Source: UBA2883 sp964017965 (lineage in GTDB: Bacteria > Cyanobacteriota > Vampirovibrionia > Gastranaerophilales > Gastranaerophilaceae). From it: a stretch of DNA of 64,000 bases. Numbering within the stretch: position 1 is the first letter of the stretch; each line of letters begins with the position of its first letter. This document shows positions 15,999 through 23,745 of the stretch, one piece after another. Where the stretch lies: positions 62,001 to 126,000 of the forward strand of contig CAXHNV010000004.1 of assembly GCA_964017965.1 (NCBI GenBank), written 5' to 3'. The notes below the pieces were generated by a model. It made no database searches and was not told the origin of the DNA. It was given only the letters and a program-made list of their open reading frames with translations. The position numbers and the translations under genes are program-made.

Positions 15999-16937
15999 AT
16001 GGAGAATGAAATAGAAGAGTTACAGGCGATATTAAGGGACGACCCGTACAATTTTCAGGCAAGACGAACACTTTCTCTTGCTCTTTTAGACAGCGGATTC
16101 AACAAAGAAGCAAAAAAGAATCTGCTTTACCTTGTCAGAACATTCCCTGAAAACGCGGAGCTTCATTATAACCTCGGCATAGCCTGCGAAAAACTTTCCG
16201 AATACGAACACGCAGAACGAGCATACCTAAAGGCTATCGAAATCTCACCTGAGACAGATTTTTATTACAACCTTGGGCTAACTTATATCGAGATGAAAGA
16301 GTACTCAAAAGCTATTGTTCCGCTTAAACACGTAATTGATGTTGAACCGGATGATGCCAATACAAACTTCAATATCGGACTTTGTTTCTATAATACTCAA
16401 GAGTATGAAGTTGCAATAGATTATTTTAAAAAAGCAATTGAACTCAATCAGGAAGATGTTTTCGCACACTTTTATCTTGCAAACATATTTAAACATTTCG
16501 GACAATTCGACCTTGCAATACAGGAATACCAAACAGTTATAAGCATAATCCCCGACTACAGCTGGGCATATTTCAACTTAGGTCAGATTGCGTATGAAGT
16601 GGGAGAAACCGAATCGGCGCTTCAATACCTGCAGCAAACACTAAAATATAACCCGAAAGATATAGAAGCCATAAAGATAATGGTACAAATCTATACAAAG
16701 CAAGAACGTTACACTGAAGCTCTTGATATCCTACAAAACGGACTTGAAATAAATATAAACAACGGCGACCTTTTTTACCTATCTTCAAGGGTTTTCAAGT
16801 TAATGGGAGATAACGAAAACTCGTTTTTAGCACTTCAACAAGCCGTACTCAGTAGAGATTCGCTAACATTTGATTTCGAAAAAATAAACAACGCCTTTGA
16901 ACGTCTAAAACCGCTCTATCCTACAGATGAGCAGTAA
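15999..16937 (+). CDS. tetratricopeptide repeat protein
   Basis: The 312-residue protein consists almost entirely of about eight TPR units, recognisable by repeated ELHYNLGIACEKLSEYEHAE-type helices, from about residue 10 to 290. There is no signal peptide or membrane segment, so it is cytoplasmic. TPR arrays are protein-binding scaffolds and no partner can be named. I prefer ATG 15999, which begins MENEIEELQ, because a -10 box ends six bases before it. GTG 15993 would add two residues. Its 3' end overlaps the convergent prmC gene by 17 bases. Confidence 0.85.
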   Translation: MENEIEELQAILRDDPYNFQARRTLSLALLDSGFNKEAKKNLLYLVRTFPENAELHYNLGIACEKLSEYEHAERAYLKAIEISPETDFYYNLGLTYIEMKEYSKAIVPLKHVIDVEPDDANTNFNIGLCFYNTQEYEVAIDYFKKAIELNQEDVFAHFYLANIFKHFGQFDLAIQEYQTVISIIPDYSWAYFNLGQIAYEVGETESALQYLQQTLKYNPKDIEAIKIMVQIYTKQERYTEALDILQNGLEININNGDLFYLSSRVFKLMGDNENSFLALQQAVLSRDSLTFDFEKINNAFERLKPLYPTDEQ

Positions 16938-17739
16938 TAACTCTATCTATCCCCGCTAAATCTTTTTCGATAAAAACATCTTTAAACCCATTTTCTTCAA
17001 AATATGATTTTACGGTCTCAGACTGGTTAATACCCAGCTCAAACACAATATAACCGCCATCATTAAGATATTTCTTTGATTGTTCGATAATAGCTTTATA
17101 AAACCCGGTTCCGTCACCCTCTGCAAACAAAGCTGATTCAGGTTCAAACGTAACCTCTTTTTGTAATGTTGTACCAACAGGTATATAAGGCGGATTAGAT
17201 ATTATCAAATCAAAACGTTTGTCTTGAACATTCTCAAACAAATCAGATTCTAAAAGCTCAACATTAGACAATTTCAGCTTTTCCACATTAGATTTAGCAA
17301 CACACAAAGCCTTTTTCGAAATATCAACAGAAACAACCTCTGTTTTGCTACATTTAGCAATCGCACATACAATACAGCCGCTGCCCGTACCGATATCAAG
17401 AACAGACTTAAACCCCTTATCCTTTATAATAGAAAGAGCCCTGACAACTGACAATTCCGTCTCATCCCTCGGTATCAAAACATCCGGCGTTACATTATAA
17501 TAATCGCCCATAAAATAGGCTTCTCCAATAATATACTGAATAGGCATCTTAGTCTCAGCCCTCAATCTCGCTTTTTTCTTAACAATCTCAAGCTTTTCAT
17601 AATCCAAAGGTCGTCCCATTAAAATATCAACAGCACGATAGTTGCAAAAATGCTCTATCAACATCTTCACCTCAATCGTCGCTTCACGAGGCTCAATCCC
17701 GCTATTAGTTAATATCTCTACAATTTCCTGAATGCTCAT
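16921..17739 (-). CDS. prmC: peptide chain release factor N5-glutamine methyltransferase
   Basis: PrmC (HemK) methylates the glutamine of the GGQ motif in release factors 1 and 2 with SAM, improving termination. The 272-residue protein has an N-terminal helical domain with GRPLDYEKLE. It has a Rossmann methyltransferase domain with VLDIGTGSGCI and the diagnostic NPPYIP, then EPESALFAEGDG. The start lies 35 bases inside the upstream hypothetical gene, indicating translational coupling. It is not beside prfA, the common neighbour. Confidence 0.93.
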   Translation of the reverse strand: MSIQEIVEILTNSGIEPREATIEVKMLIEHFCNYRAVDILMGRPLDYEKLEIVKKKARLRAETKMPIQYIIGEAYFMGDYYNVTPDVLIPRDETELSVVRALSIIKDKGFKSVLDIGTGSGCIVCAIAKCSKTEVVSVDISKKALCVAKSNVEKLKLSNVELLESDLFENVQDKRFDLIISNPPYIPVGTTLQKEVTFEPESALFAEGDGTGFYKAIIEQSKKYLNDGGYIVFELGINQSETVKSYFEENGFKDVFIEKDLAGIDRVITAHL

Positions 17740-18211
17740 CCAATATACCCGCTATCTCGTTCTTTAAATCGAGTTTCGATAAACCCGCCGTCTCTTTCTT
17801 CTCTATATTATACCGCTTACATAATTTTTCGTAATAATATAATTGTTTCTTAGTCGGCTCTTCCCTCGACATCTTGACTTCCTGCAAAAACTTCCGTTTC
17901 TCTTTCTCAAACTGCTTCTGTTTTTCTAGAAAAGGCTGCTGCTTTTCCTTGCTCTCATAATACTTCTTGCAAGCCGCAATAAACATCTTGGTCTCTTGCT
18001 TAAATTCATCATCAAACAAATAATCAGCCAAAAACTCAAACCTCGAAGAGTTTATCTTTAAATAATAATCCTGTTCCTCTACAAACTCATCAAATATTTC
18101 GTCTGTCAAAAGCCCAAAATTCTGCTTAACAAAAGAACGCAAAAAAGAACAAAGATGACTTTTTTGCGTTTTATCAAAATATAAATAAATCTGCTGTTTT
18201 ACATTATACAT
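17705..18211 (-). CDS. hypothetical protein, 168 aa, helical and lysine/glutamate-rich
   Basis: Not recognised. The N-terminal 75 residues are aromatic-rich and look globular (YLYFDKTQKSHLCSFLRSF). The central part is a strongly charged helix (QKQFEKEKRKFLQEVK). A SREEPTKKQLYYYEKLCK stretch follows, resembling the short PTxKQxxYxxxLC element seen at the ends of some helicases and phage proteins. The gene overlaps the start of prmC by 35 bases and follows the 64-residue gene by four bases. It is therefore the middle of a three-gene unit driven by the conserved motif at 18425-18454. Confidence 0.6.
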   Translation of the reverse strand: MYNVKQQIYLYFDKTQKSHLCSFLRSFVKQNFGLLTDEIFDEFVEEQDYYLKINSSRFEFLADYLFDDEFKQETKMFIAACKKYYESKEKQQPFLEKQKQFEKEKRKFLQEVKMSREEPTKKQLYYYEKLCKRYNIEKKETAGLSKLDLKNEIAGILDEHSGNCRDIN

Positions 18212-18215
18212 ACAA

Positions 18216-18410
18216 CTATTTCAGACTGTCTCTAATCAAGTCCTTAACGCTGAACTTCCTTTGAGACTTACTAAATGCAAGTAGTTTTGAATATAAATCA
18301 ATTTTAATAGGGTCAGATTGATAATTTTGTTCAACAGAATCTTTAATTTCTTCTGTCTCAACAGGATTTGAAATAACAAGTTTCATATCTTTGCTGCTCT
18401 CTTTTTTCAT
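18216..18410 (-). CDS. small hypothetical protein, 64 aa
   Basis: Not recognised. It is a short charged protein ending KFSVKDLIRDSLK, without signal peptide. A GAGG ribosome site lies five bases before the ATG. The promoter region on the minus strand matches that of the 6248 gene over some 40 bases, so both may answer to the same signal. It is the first of three closely packed genes ending with prmC. Product length alone would make it doubtful. The ribosome site and the shared promoter motif make it credible. Confidence 0.6.
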   Translation of the reverse strand: MKKESSKDMKLVISNPVETEEIKDSVEQNYQSDPIKIDLYSKLLAFSKSQRKFSVKDLIRDSLK

Positions 18411-18424
18411 TTGTACCTCGTATA

Positions 18425-18454
18425 TATATAAAGTATATACTCTCTAAAAAATTG
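18425..18454 (-). promoter_or_regulatory. conserved promoter-like motif, copy 2 (minus strand)
   Basis: Read on the minus strand, CAATTT begins at 18454 and ACTTTATATA at 18434, twenty bases apart as in the other four copies. With copy 1 at 6179 it also shares AAAA-x-AGTCAATTTTT upstream and AGTATATACTTTATATATA downstream. It lies 15 bases before the ATG of the 64-residue gene. Confidence 0.6.
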
Positions 18455-18633
18455 ACTTTTTAAATTCCTAATATTAAGTTATGTAACAATTTTAAATATC
18501 TTGTTATAAAAAACTTCGTTATAACTATCATACAGCCATTTTTGTTTTTTGTAAACATTAAAAAAATTATTGAGAATATTAGAGCTTTGTTATAAAATCA
18601 AAGCAGCATCAATCGTATGTTTTGAGGTTAGTT

Positions 18634-19326
18634 ATGAAAAAATATTTAATTGGGATATTGTCTTTTATATTTTTAAGTTTGCCTGCTTTTGCAGATTGGG
18701 ATGTAAAAACAGAAGCAGACTTACAAAGAAGAATGAACGAAGTAGGTTTCAACCTGTTAAACTCAAGTAGAATTGAACGCCGTTTAATATTCAGAGCAGT
18801 GAATAGAGTTTATTCTCGTGACATCTGGTCAGATGTAAGCTCAGTTAACAGAACGGTTTGGGTTAAACCTTGTATAATTCCTTACATCGACAGTGATGAC
18901 GAACTTGCTGCAATCTTAAGTCACCAGATATCTCATGGCATGGATACTTATGAAGGTGCATTCAGAGGATATCTTTCTATAGTAAATTACTGGGTTGCAC
19001 CAAACAAATACGATATGAAAGCCGATAAACGCGCGGTTGATTATATGGTTAACGCAGGTTATAATCCGCTGGCTCTAATAGTTATCCTGAATAAAATCGG
19101 ACAACAATATAGATACGATATGCTCTCAAACCATACTCTCATCTCAAGAAGAATGGTTAAAATATACGAACATATATATATGAAATACCCTGTTATATTG
19201 GCAGATAATGAATATAAAAATAATATCTACTATCAAAATTTCTTGCTAACTTCAAGAAAAAACAGGCTTAAATTCAAAAACAAAATCGAATCAAATTCAG
19301 TTAAACCGGTAAATTATGAATATTAA
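18634..19326 (+). CDS. secreted M48-like pseudo-metalloprotease
   Basis: From ATG 18634 the 230-residue protein has a Sec signal peptide (KKYLIG, hydrophobic run, cleavage after AFA near residue 20). The rest follows the M48 (HtpX/Oma1-like) layout: a helix with LAAILSHQISH and then a KADKRAVDYMVNAGYNPLAL block. In active M48 enzymes these are HExxH and ExADxxA. Here the catalytic glutamate is Gln98 and the third zinc ligand is Lys129, while His97 and His101 remain. It is therefore probably inactive and may bind rather than cleave. GAGG at 18624-18627 supports this start over TTG 18622. Its stop overlaps the next secreted gene. Confidence 0.75.
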   Translation: MKKYLIGILSFIFLSLPAFADWDVKTEADLQRRMNEVGFNLLNSSRIERRLIFRAVNRVYSRDIWSDVSSVNRTVWVKPCIIPYIDSDDELAAILSHQISHGMDTYEGAFRGYLSIVNYWVAPNKYDMKADKRAVDYMVNAGYNPLALIVILNKIGQQYRYDMLSNHTLISRRMVKIYEHIYMKYPVILADNEYKNNIYYQNFLLTSRKNRLKFKNKIESNSVKPVNYEY

Positions 19327-20056
19327 AAAAGCTCTATACCTATTATTTGCATTTATATTATCAACCTCTGCTATTTATGCAGCAGATATTGAAGATGAAC
19401 TTATCAATTCAGACAAGTTTAAGAATATAATGCCCGTTTACGCAAAAGAAAAAGCTCCGATTGTTGATGATATAATAGAACCTTTTCAACAAGCAGGTCA
19501 AACTATAATGTTATGGGCACAAAAGAAAGGCGAAAAAGTTTCTGAACCGATAGAAGATACTTTTGTAAAAAATTCAATCGATTTAAAATCTCTTGCAAAA
19601 CTGAAACGTAAAAACATCTACGATTTTTCAAAAGAACAAGTACCTGTAGAACTAAAAGTTATCCGTAACCTTTCAACAAAAAGAGAGCTAAAAGAAGGTC
19701 AGGTCATTGTCTTTAAAACCATAAAAGACGTAGTAATAAACGGTAAAGTACTTCCACGCGGAACTAAAGTCTCCGGTAAAGTTGAAATGGTATCAGAATC
19801 AGATAAAATGGGTACGCCATTCAATATTGTAATCGACAATTTTAACGTCAAAAACCCTTCAAATGCGAACGAAACAATCAACTTCTATGGAACAGTCTCA
19901 AAAGCCGGTGCAAACAGAAGCATGTGGGTTTATCCGCTTTATCAGGCTGGAAACCTTGTCCTATACGTTGCAGGGTTTGCGTTTGTTCCAATCCACGGAG
20001 GACACGCGAAACTGTTAACAAACGAAACCTACACCGTATATTATGAGACCCGATAA
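19316..20056 (+). CDS. hypothetical secreted protein, 246 aa
   Basis: Not recognised by name. A signal peptide (MNIKKALYLLFAFILST, cleavage near IYA/AD) is followed by a helical region to about residue 95. A beta-rich domain then carries VINGKVLPRGTKVSGKVEMV, a pattern reminiscent of the short export-linked barrels in TrbI/VirB10-like and capsule-associated proteins. The tail is GNLVLYVAGFAFVPIHGG. The start overlaps the end of the M48-like gene by 11 bases, so the two are translationally coupled and probably act together in the periplasm. Function is unknown. Confidence 0.65.
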   Translation: MNIKKALYLLFAFILSTSAIYAADIEDELINSDKFKNIMPVYAKEKAPIVDDIIEPFQQAGQTIMLWAQKKGEKVSEPIEDTFVKNSIDLKSLAKLKRKNIYDFSKEQVPVELKVIRNLSTKRELKEGQVIVFKTIKDVVINGKVLPRGTKVSGKVEMVSESDKMGTPFNIVIDNFNVKNPSNANETINFYGTVSKAGANRSMWVYPLYQAGNLVLYVAGFAFVPIHGGHAKLLTNETYTVYYETR

Positions 20057-20057
20057 T

Positions 20058-20381
20058 CTATGAGATTGCAAGAGTTAGTAAAGACAGAATTATTGCTCCT
20101 GCAAATGCACTCCAGAAACTGTTTATGGTTACCCCCGGAACCAGATGCGCTACAAACATTAATAATAACGCATTGATTATCAGTACCGATATACCCAGGG
20201 TTAAAATGTTTATCGGTAAGAATAGCATCAAAATTGCCGGCTTAATAAAAATATTGATTAACGCAATTACAACAGCTGCTATCATTGCTGTTGTAAAATT
20301 CGAAACAACAATCCCCGGCACAATCCACGCTGTAATCATTACAGCTAAAGATAAAATTAACCATTGAATAATCAAAGACAT
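20058..20381 (-). CDS. phage-holin superfamily IV / YvlD-type small membrane protein
   Basis: The 107-residue protein is nearly all membrane: four hydrophobic segments separated by short polar turns. It has the family's VPGI near the start, the INIFIKP element near residue 43 and LVPGVTI before the last helix. Bacterial members are annotated as phage holin family or DUF360 and occur widely in chromosomes without phage. The function is not established, and I see no phage genes around it. Convergent with the secreted 246-aa gene, two bases apart. Confidence 0.75.
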   Translation of the reverse strand: MSLIIQWLILSLAVMITAWIVPGIVVSNFTTAMIAAVVIALINIFIKPAILMLFLPINILTLGISVLIINALLLMFVAHLVPGVTINSFWSAFAGAIILSLLTLAIS

Positions 20382-20476
20382 AGCAGTTCTCCTTTTTCTC
20401 TCTCATTATAAAAGGTTTTCTTTGTCTTCAATTACACAAAAGTATAATTCTTAAATAAAAAACATAGCCTAAAAGA

Positions 20477-20716
20477 CTAGTCCTTGAAATAATCACAGAT
20501 AAGAGTTTTCTTCTTAGTCTTTGGCAAAAACTTCTTAACCATTTTCATCAGTTGGTTTTTCTCACATTCTTCAAGTTCTTTTTTTAAGATAGCTTTTTCT
20601 AAAATCGCTTTGTCATACAGGTCAGCACACAAATCAGAAGTTTTCATTCTCTTTCGGAACATCTCTATCTGTTGTTCTTTTTCCTGTATTTTCTTTAAAA
20701 TTTCTTCTTTCTTCAC
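20477..20716 (-). CDS. small coiled-coil hypothetical protein, 79 aa
   Basis: Not recognised. A lysine/glutamate-rich helix fills residues 1-55 (KKEEILKKIQEKEQQIEMF). A basic segment (KKFLPKTKKKT) and the ending ICDYFKD follow. There is no signal peptide. It is monocistronic, lying between the holin-like gene and the oxidoreductase operon. Codon use and length give only moderate support, so it could be a regulatory or structural small protein. Confidence 0.5.
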   Translation of the reverse strand: MKKEEILKKIQEKEQQIEMFRKRMKTSDLCADLYDKAILEKAILKKELEECEKNQLMKMVKKFLPKTKKKTLICDYFKD

Positions 20717-20779
20717 GATTTACCTCTAATGTAAAGATATCTTTTATTTTAAAAATAGTCATCAGACTTTTAGGTGAAA

Positions 20780-21322
20780 TTAGCAGGCTAAAACCATGCT
20801 TTTCGCTTCCTTTATAGCCTTGAGGTTAGAATCAATCATAGCTAATTTATCACCCGATAAAACTAAACGCAAAGCACGTTCATATAATTCTACGTTCAAA
20901 ACCTCTTCATAATTACTTAAAACACCTAATGCAATCATGTTTGTATATTTTGGAGATCCGAGTTTCAAAGCAAGTTCTGAAATTGGTGATTCAACATATT
21001 CAACATCATCGCGTTTAGCTTCAACCTTAGCAAGAGAAGAGTTATAAATGATTCTTCCACCGGATTTAACCTTAGGTGAGAATTTATTCAAAGACAATTG
21101 GTTCAATGCGATTAAACAATCGACTTCTTGTTTATGAACAGAACTAACCTCATCATCAGATACAACAATCTCACAATTAACCGTACCGCCACGCATTTCA
21201 GCACCGTAACAAGGATACCAGGTTACATTTTTATCCGCAATCATAAACGCATTAGCAAGCGTTTTACCTGCAAATAAAACACCTTGTCCTCCAAATCCGG
21301 CTATTATATAATTCTTTTCCAT
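20780..21322 (-). CDS. 2-oxoacid:ferredoxin oxidoreductase, gamma subunit
   Basis: The 180-residue protein carries the gamma-subunit signature near its start (IAGFGGQGVLFAGKTLANA) and AEMRGGTVNCEIVVSDDEV. In this enzyme class the gamma subunit helps close the active site over CoA and contacts the alpha and beta subunits. It is the last gene of the minus-strand ferredoxin-alpha-beta-gamma operon, fifteen bases after beta. The complex oxidatively decarboxylates a 2-oxoacid to an acyl-CoA and reduces ferredoxin in the cytoplasm, typical of anaerobes. Confidence 0.9.
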   Translation of the reverse strand: MEKNYIIAGFGGQGVLFAGKTLANAFMIADKNVTWYPCYGAEMRGGTVNCEIVVSDDEVSSVHKQEVDCLIALNQLSLNKFSPKVKSGGRIIYNSSLAKVEAKRDDVEYVESPISELALKLGSPKYTNMIALGVLSNYEEVLNVELYERALRLVLSGDKLAMIDSNLKAIKEAKSMVLAC

Positions 21323-21337
21323 ACTTTTTCTTACCTT

Positions 21338-22081
21338 TTAATCTTCAGTTATATCCTTGTATACACCGAGCGGGAATACAGGAATCATTTCTTCTTTCAC
21401 CCGTTTATGAGCATCCTCAGGAGTCATCTTCCAGTTAGTAGGACAGGTTGCAAGAATTTCAACAAACCCGAAACCTTTGCCGTCTAACTGAGCCTGAAAA
21501 GCTTTCTTAATAGCTTTTTTAGCCTGATTGATATGCGGAACCGTATCAAGTGCAACCCTTGCACTAAACGCTGTACCTTCACATAAAGCAATGTGCTCAG
21601 CTATCTTGATAGGATAACCATAGGTTTCTTTAAATCTGCCCATAGGCGATGTTGTTGTCTTTTGCCCCATTAAAGTAGTAGGTGCAAGCTGTCCACCTGT
21701 CATACCATAATTCGTATTGTTAATACATATAGCACTCAAGTTTTCTGCTCTAAGCGCTGCATACGTTGATTCTGCAATACCAATAGCTGCAAAATCGCCG
21801 TCACCTTGATAACTAAATACAAATTTATCAGGTCTTGCACGTTTTACACCGGTAGCCTCTGCCATAGCTCTGCCGTGAGGAGCTTCCAAACAATCTATGT
21901 CTACAAAATCATACATAAATACAGAACAGCCGCTTGAAGAGATACCGATAGTTTTTTCTCTCAAACCCAACTCATCAAGTACTTCAGCAACCAGTCTGAT
22001 AGCTATACCGTGGTCACAGCCCGGACAAAAAGTAAACTTAGACCCTTTTTTAATAGATTCAGGTATTTTAAACACTTGCAT
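21338..22081 (-). CDS. 2-oxoacid:ferredoxin oxidoreductase, beta (thiamine diphosphate-binding) subunit
   Basis: The 247-residue subunit starts with a FCPGCDHGIAIRL block. The TPP/magnesium motif is GDGDFAAIGI followed by NNTNYGMTGGQ. It binds thiamine diphosphate and performs the decarboxylation. This short beta subunit has few cysteines (FCPGCDHG plus scattered others); electron transfer probably relies on the separate ferredoxin-like subunit. Its start overlaps the alpha gene by 14 bases, indicating coupled translation. Confidence 0.92.
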   Translation of the reverse strand: MQVFKIPESIKKGSKFTFCPGCDHGIAIRLVAEVLDELGLREKTIGISSSGCSVFMYDFVDIDCLEAPHGRAMAEATGVKRARPDKFVFSYQGDGDFAAIGIAESTYAALRAENLSAICINNTNYGMTGGQLAPTTLMGQKTTTSPMGRFKETYGYPIKIAEHIALCEGTAFSARVALDTVPHINQAKKAIKKAFQAQLDGKGFGFVEILATCPTNWKMTPEDAHKRVKEEMIPVFPLGVYKDITED

Positions 22082-23141
22082 ATACTTTTTCTCCCAACTG
22101 ACGTTTCATCTCTAAAATAATTTCTTCTACACTCAACCATTGACCGACAGGTCTATTGATTTGAGAAACCTCTGCCTTACCTGCAACAGCGTATCTCACA
22201 TCCTTAACCATTTGACCCATGTTCATCTCAACAACAACAAAGTTCTTGCAAGTCTCCGCAAGCTCATTAAGTCGCTTATGAGGGAACGGTGAAAGAGTAA
22301 CAGGTCTGAATATACCGACCTTCAAACCTTGTTTTCTTAATTCAGTCATAGCAGCTTTTATACTTCTTGATAAACTGCCAAACGCGCAAAGAATAATATC
22401 TGCGTCTTGAGTATTAACTTCTTCCCATTCAACAGTTTCATTCTCAATCTTTTCATATTTTTCAAACAGTTTATAAATTCTTTCAACCTGTTTATCTTCA
22501 TCAGGACCTAAAGACTTGATAATTCTGGAAGCTCTGCCTTTAGCACCTGTCAAAGCCCAATCTGAAGTATCAATCTTAGGATATGGATACTCACCGTAAT
22601 TAGCAGGTTCCATCATTTGACCCAACAAGCCGTCTGCTAAAAGCATTGTAGGATTTTTATATTTTTGAGCATAATGGAATGCTTTATAAGTCAAATCAAT
22701 ACACTCCTGAACAGTAGAAGGAGCTAAAACAATAAGCTTATAATCCCCATTACCGCCGCCATAAACAGCTTGATTATAATCACCCTGTGACGGATAAATA
22801 TAACCCTGACCCGGACCAGCTCTCATAACGTTAACAAGCACAACAGGGACTTCATCAGCGCAAGCATAAGATAACGCTTCCTGCATAAGCCCAACCGCAC
22901 AAGAAGATGATGAAGTCATTGCTCTTGCGCCTGTTGCAGTTGCACCAATTACCATATTGATAGCTGCAACTTCACTCTCAGCGCAAACATAAGCCTTTTT
23001 TTCCTCATACATTTTTTGGCTCAAATACTCACCAATTTCTGTCTGCGGAGTAATAGGGTAGCCAAAATAGCATTCACAACCCGCATTCAACGCTGCTTGA
23101 GCAATTGCTATATTCCCTTTAATCAATTCTTTATTCTGCAT
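22068..23141 (-). CDS. 2-oxoacid:ferredoxin oxidoreductase, alpha subunit (VorB-like)
   Basis: The 357-residue subunit begins with KGNIAIAQAALNAGCECYFG and GYPITPQTEIGEY. It contains MTSSSSCAVGLMQE and ADGLLGQMMEPA, a set I associate with VorB-type (2-oxoisovalerate) and related KorA subunits. Substrate could therefore be branched-chain 2-oxoacids or 2-oxoglutarate, and the sequence alone does not decide. It overlaps the ferredoxin gene upstream by one base (TAATG) and the beta gene downstream by 14. In a fermentative gut anaerobe the complex would link amino acid breakdown or biosynthesis to reduced ferredoxin. Confidence 0.9.
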   Translation of the reverse strand: MQNKELIKGNIAIAQAALNAGCECYFGYPITPQTEIGEYLSQKMYEEKKAYVCAESEVAAINMVIGATATGARAMTSSSSCAVGLMQEALSYACADEVPVVLVNVMRAGPGQGYIYPSQGDYNQAVYGGGNGDYKLIVLAPSTVQECIDLTYKAFHYAQKYKNPTMLLADGLLGQMMEPANYGEYPYPKIDTSDWALTGAKGRASRIIKSLGPDEDKQVERIYKLFEKYEKIENETVEWEEVNTQDADIILCAFGSLSRSIKAAMTELRKQGLKVGIFRPVTLSPFPHKRLNELAETCKNFVVVEMNMGQMVKDVRYAVAGKAEVSQINRPVGQWLSVEEIILEMKRQLGEKVYASV

Positions 23142-23350
23142 TATTTATGCACCTCAACTATTGCCATATCAGGACATCTTGTGGCACACATCGCACAGCC
23201 GATACATTCATTGTTCTCATCAACAAACTCAACAAGATTATCACCAAGGCTACTAACTTTTTCACTTTTCTTAATCAAATGTTTCGGACAAGTGTTTACA
23301 CAGATATAACAAGACTTGCATCTGTTTTCATCAATCACTATATGTGCCAT
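23141..23350 (-). CDS. 4Fe-4S ferredoxin-type delta subunit of the 2-oxoacid oxidoreductase
   Basis: The small protein has two classical cluster motifs, CKSCYICVNTCP and CIGCAMCATRCP, each CxxCxxCxxxCP, so it carries two 4Fe-4S clusters and passes electrons from the catalytic subunits. I choose ATG 23350 (69 residues) because GGGG lies about seven bases before it. An ATG at 23362 would add four residues without a ribosome site. A minus-strand TATAAT box at 23393-23388 gives a leader of about 30 bases. It is the first gene of the four-gene operon. Confidence 0.92.
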   Translation of the reverse strand: MAHIVIDENRCKSCYICVNTCPKHLIKKSEKVSSLGDNLVEFVDENNECIGCAMCATRCPDMAIVEVHK

Positions 23351-23429
23351 TTCATACCCCATTACTAAGTAAATTCTTTACCTAATAATTATAGCACCAA
23401 CAAATTCTATTAACAAGTTAATCAGCTAA

Positions 23430-23642
23430 TTAAGCTATCTTCATAAATTTCTTCAAACTTTTACCCGCAGCTTCAAGCTTACCGCTCTTGATTGCATACG
23501 CAACCATTAAACCTGCGCTTAAACCAACCGTAACCAGTAAAATATCAGAAATCTTATAAGGATTTGAGCAAGGCTTATTAACGCATTTCGGAGAATGCCC
23601 AACCGCCTTTGCTGATGTAAAACTAACAGCAGAAACCTTCAT
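23430..23642 (-). CDS. small single-span membrane protein with N-terminal VSFTS motif, 70 aa
   Basis: Not recognised. It starts MKVSAVSFTSAKAVG, has two Cys-Pro pairs (PKCVNKPC, CSNP), then one hydrophobic segment at about residues 32-50, and a basic amphipathic tail. AGAGG six bases before ATG 23642 supports this start over GTG 23651. The (S/T/N)F(K/R/T)(A/G/S) motif close to the N-terminus also occurs in three other otherwise unrelated proteins of the window. It is monocistronic. Confidence 0.6.
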   Translation of the reverse strand: MKVSAVSFTSAKAVGHSPKCVNKPCSNPYKISDILLVTVGLSAGLMVAYAIKSGKLEAAGKSLKKFMKIA

Positions 23643-23733
23643 AATAAACACCTCTTTGACCTTTCTTATTCTATCATTTTTTTCGTGTTTTGTACCAATT
23701 TGTAATGTTTTATTAAGTTAATCTGATTTATGT

Positions 23734-23739
23734 TATAAT
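23734..23739 (+). promoter_or_regulatory. purB -10 box, leaderless
   Basis: TATAAT at 23734-23739 ends six bases before the purB ATG at 23746, so the transcript should begin at or next to the start codon. No ribosome site lies in between. A weak TATTAA at 23711-23716 could be the -35 box with a 17-nt spacer. Confidence 0.55.
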
Positions 23740-23745
23740 CAAGAT

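Noticed and set aside
20058..20381. Prophage remnant indicated by a holin-family protein
   Set aside because: This family is widespread in bacterial chromosomes and no other phage gene, integrase or attachment site is nearby.
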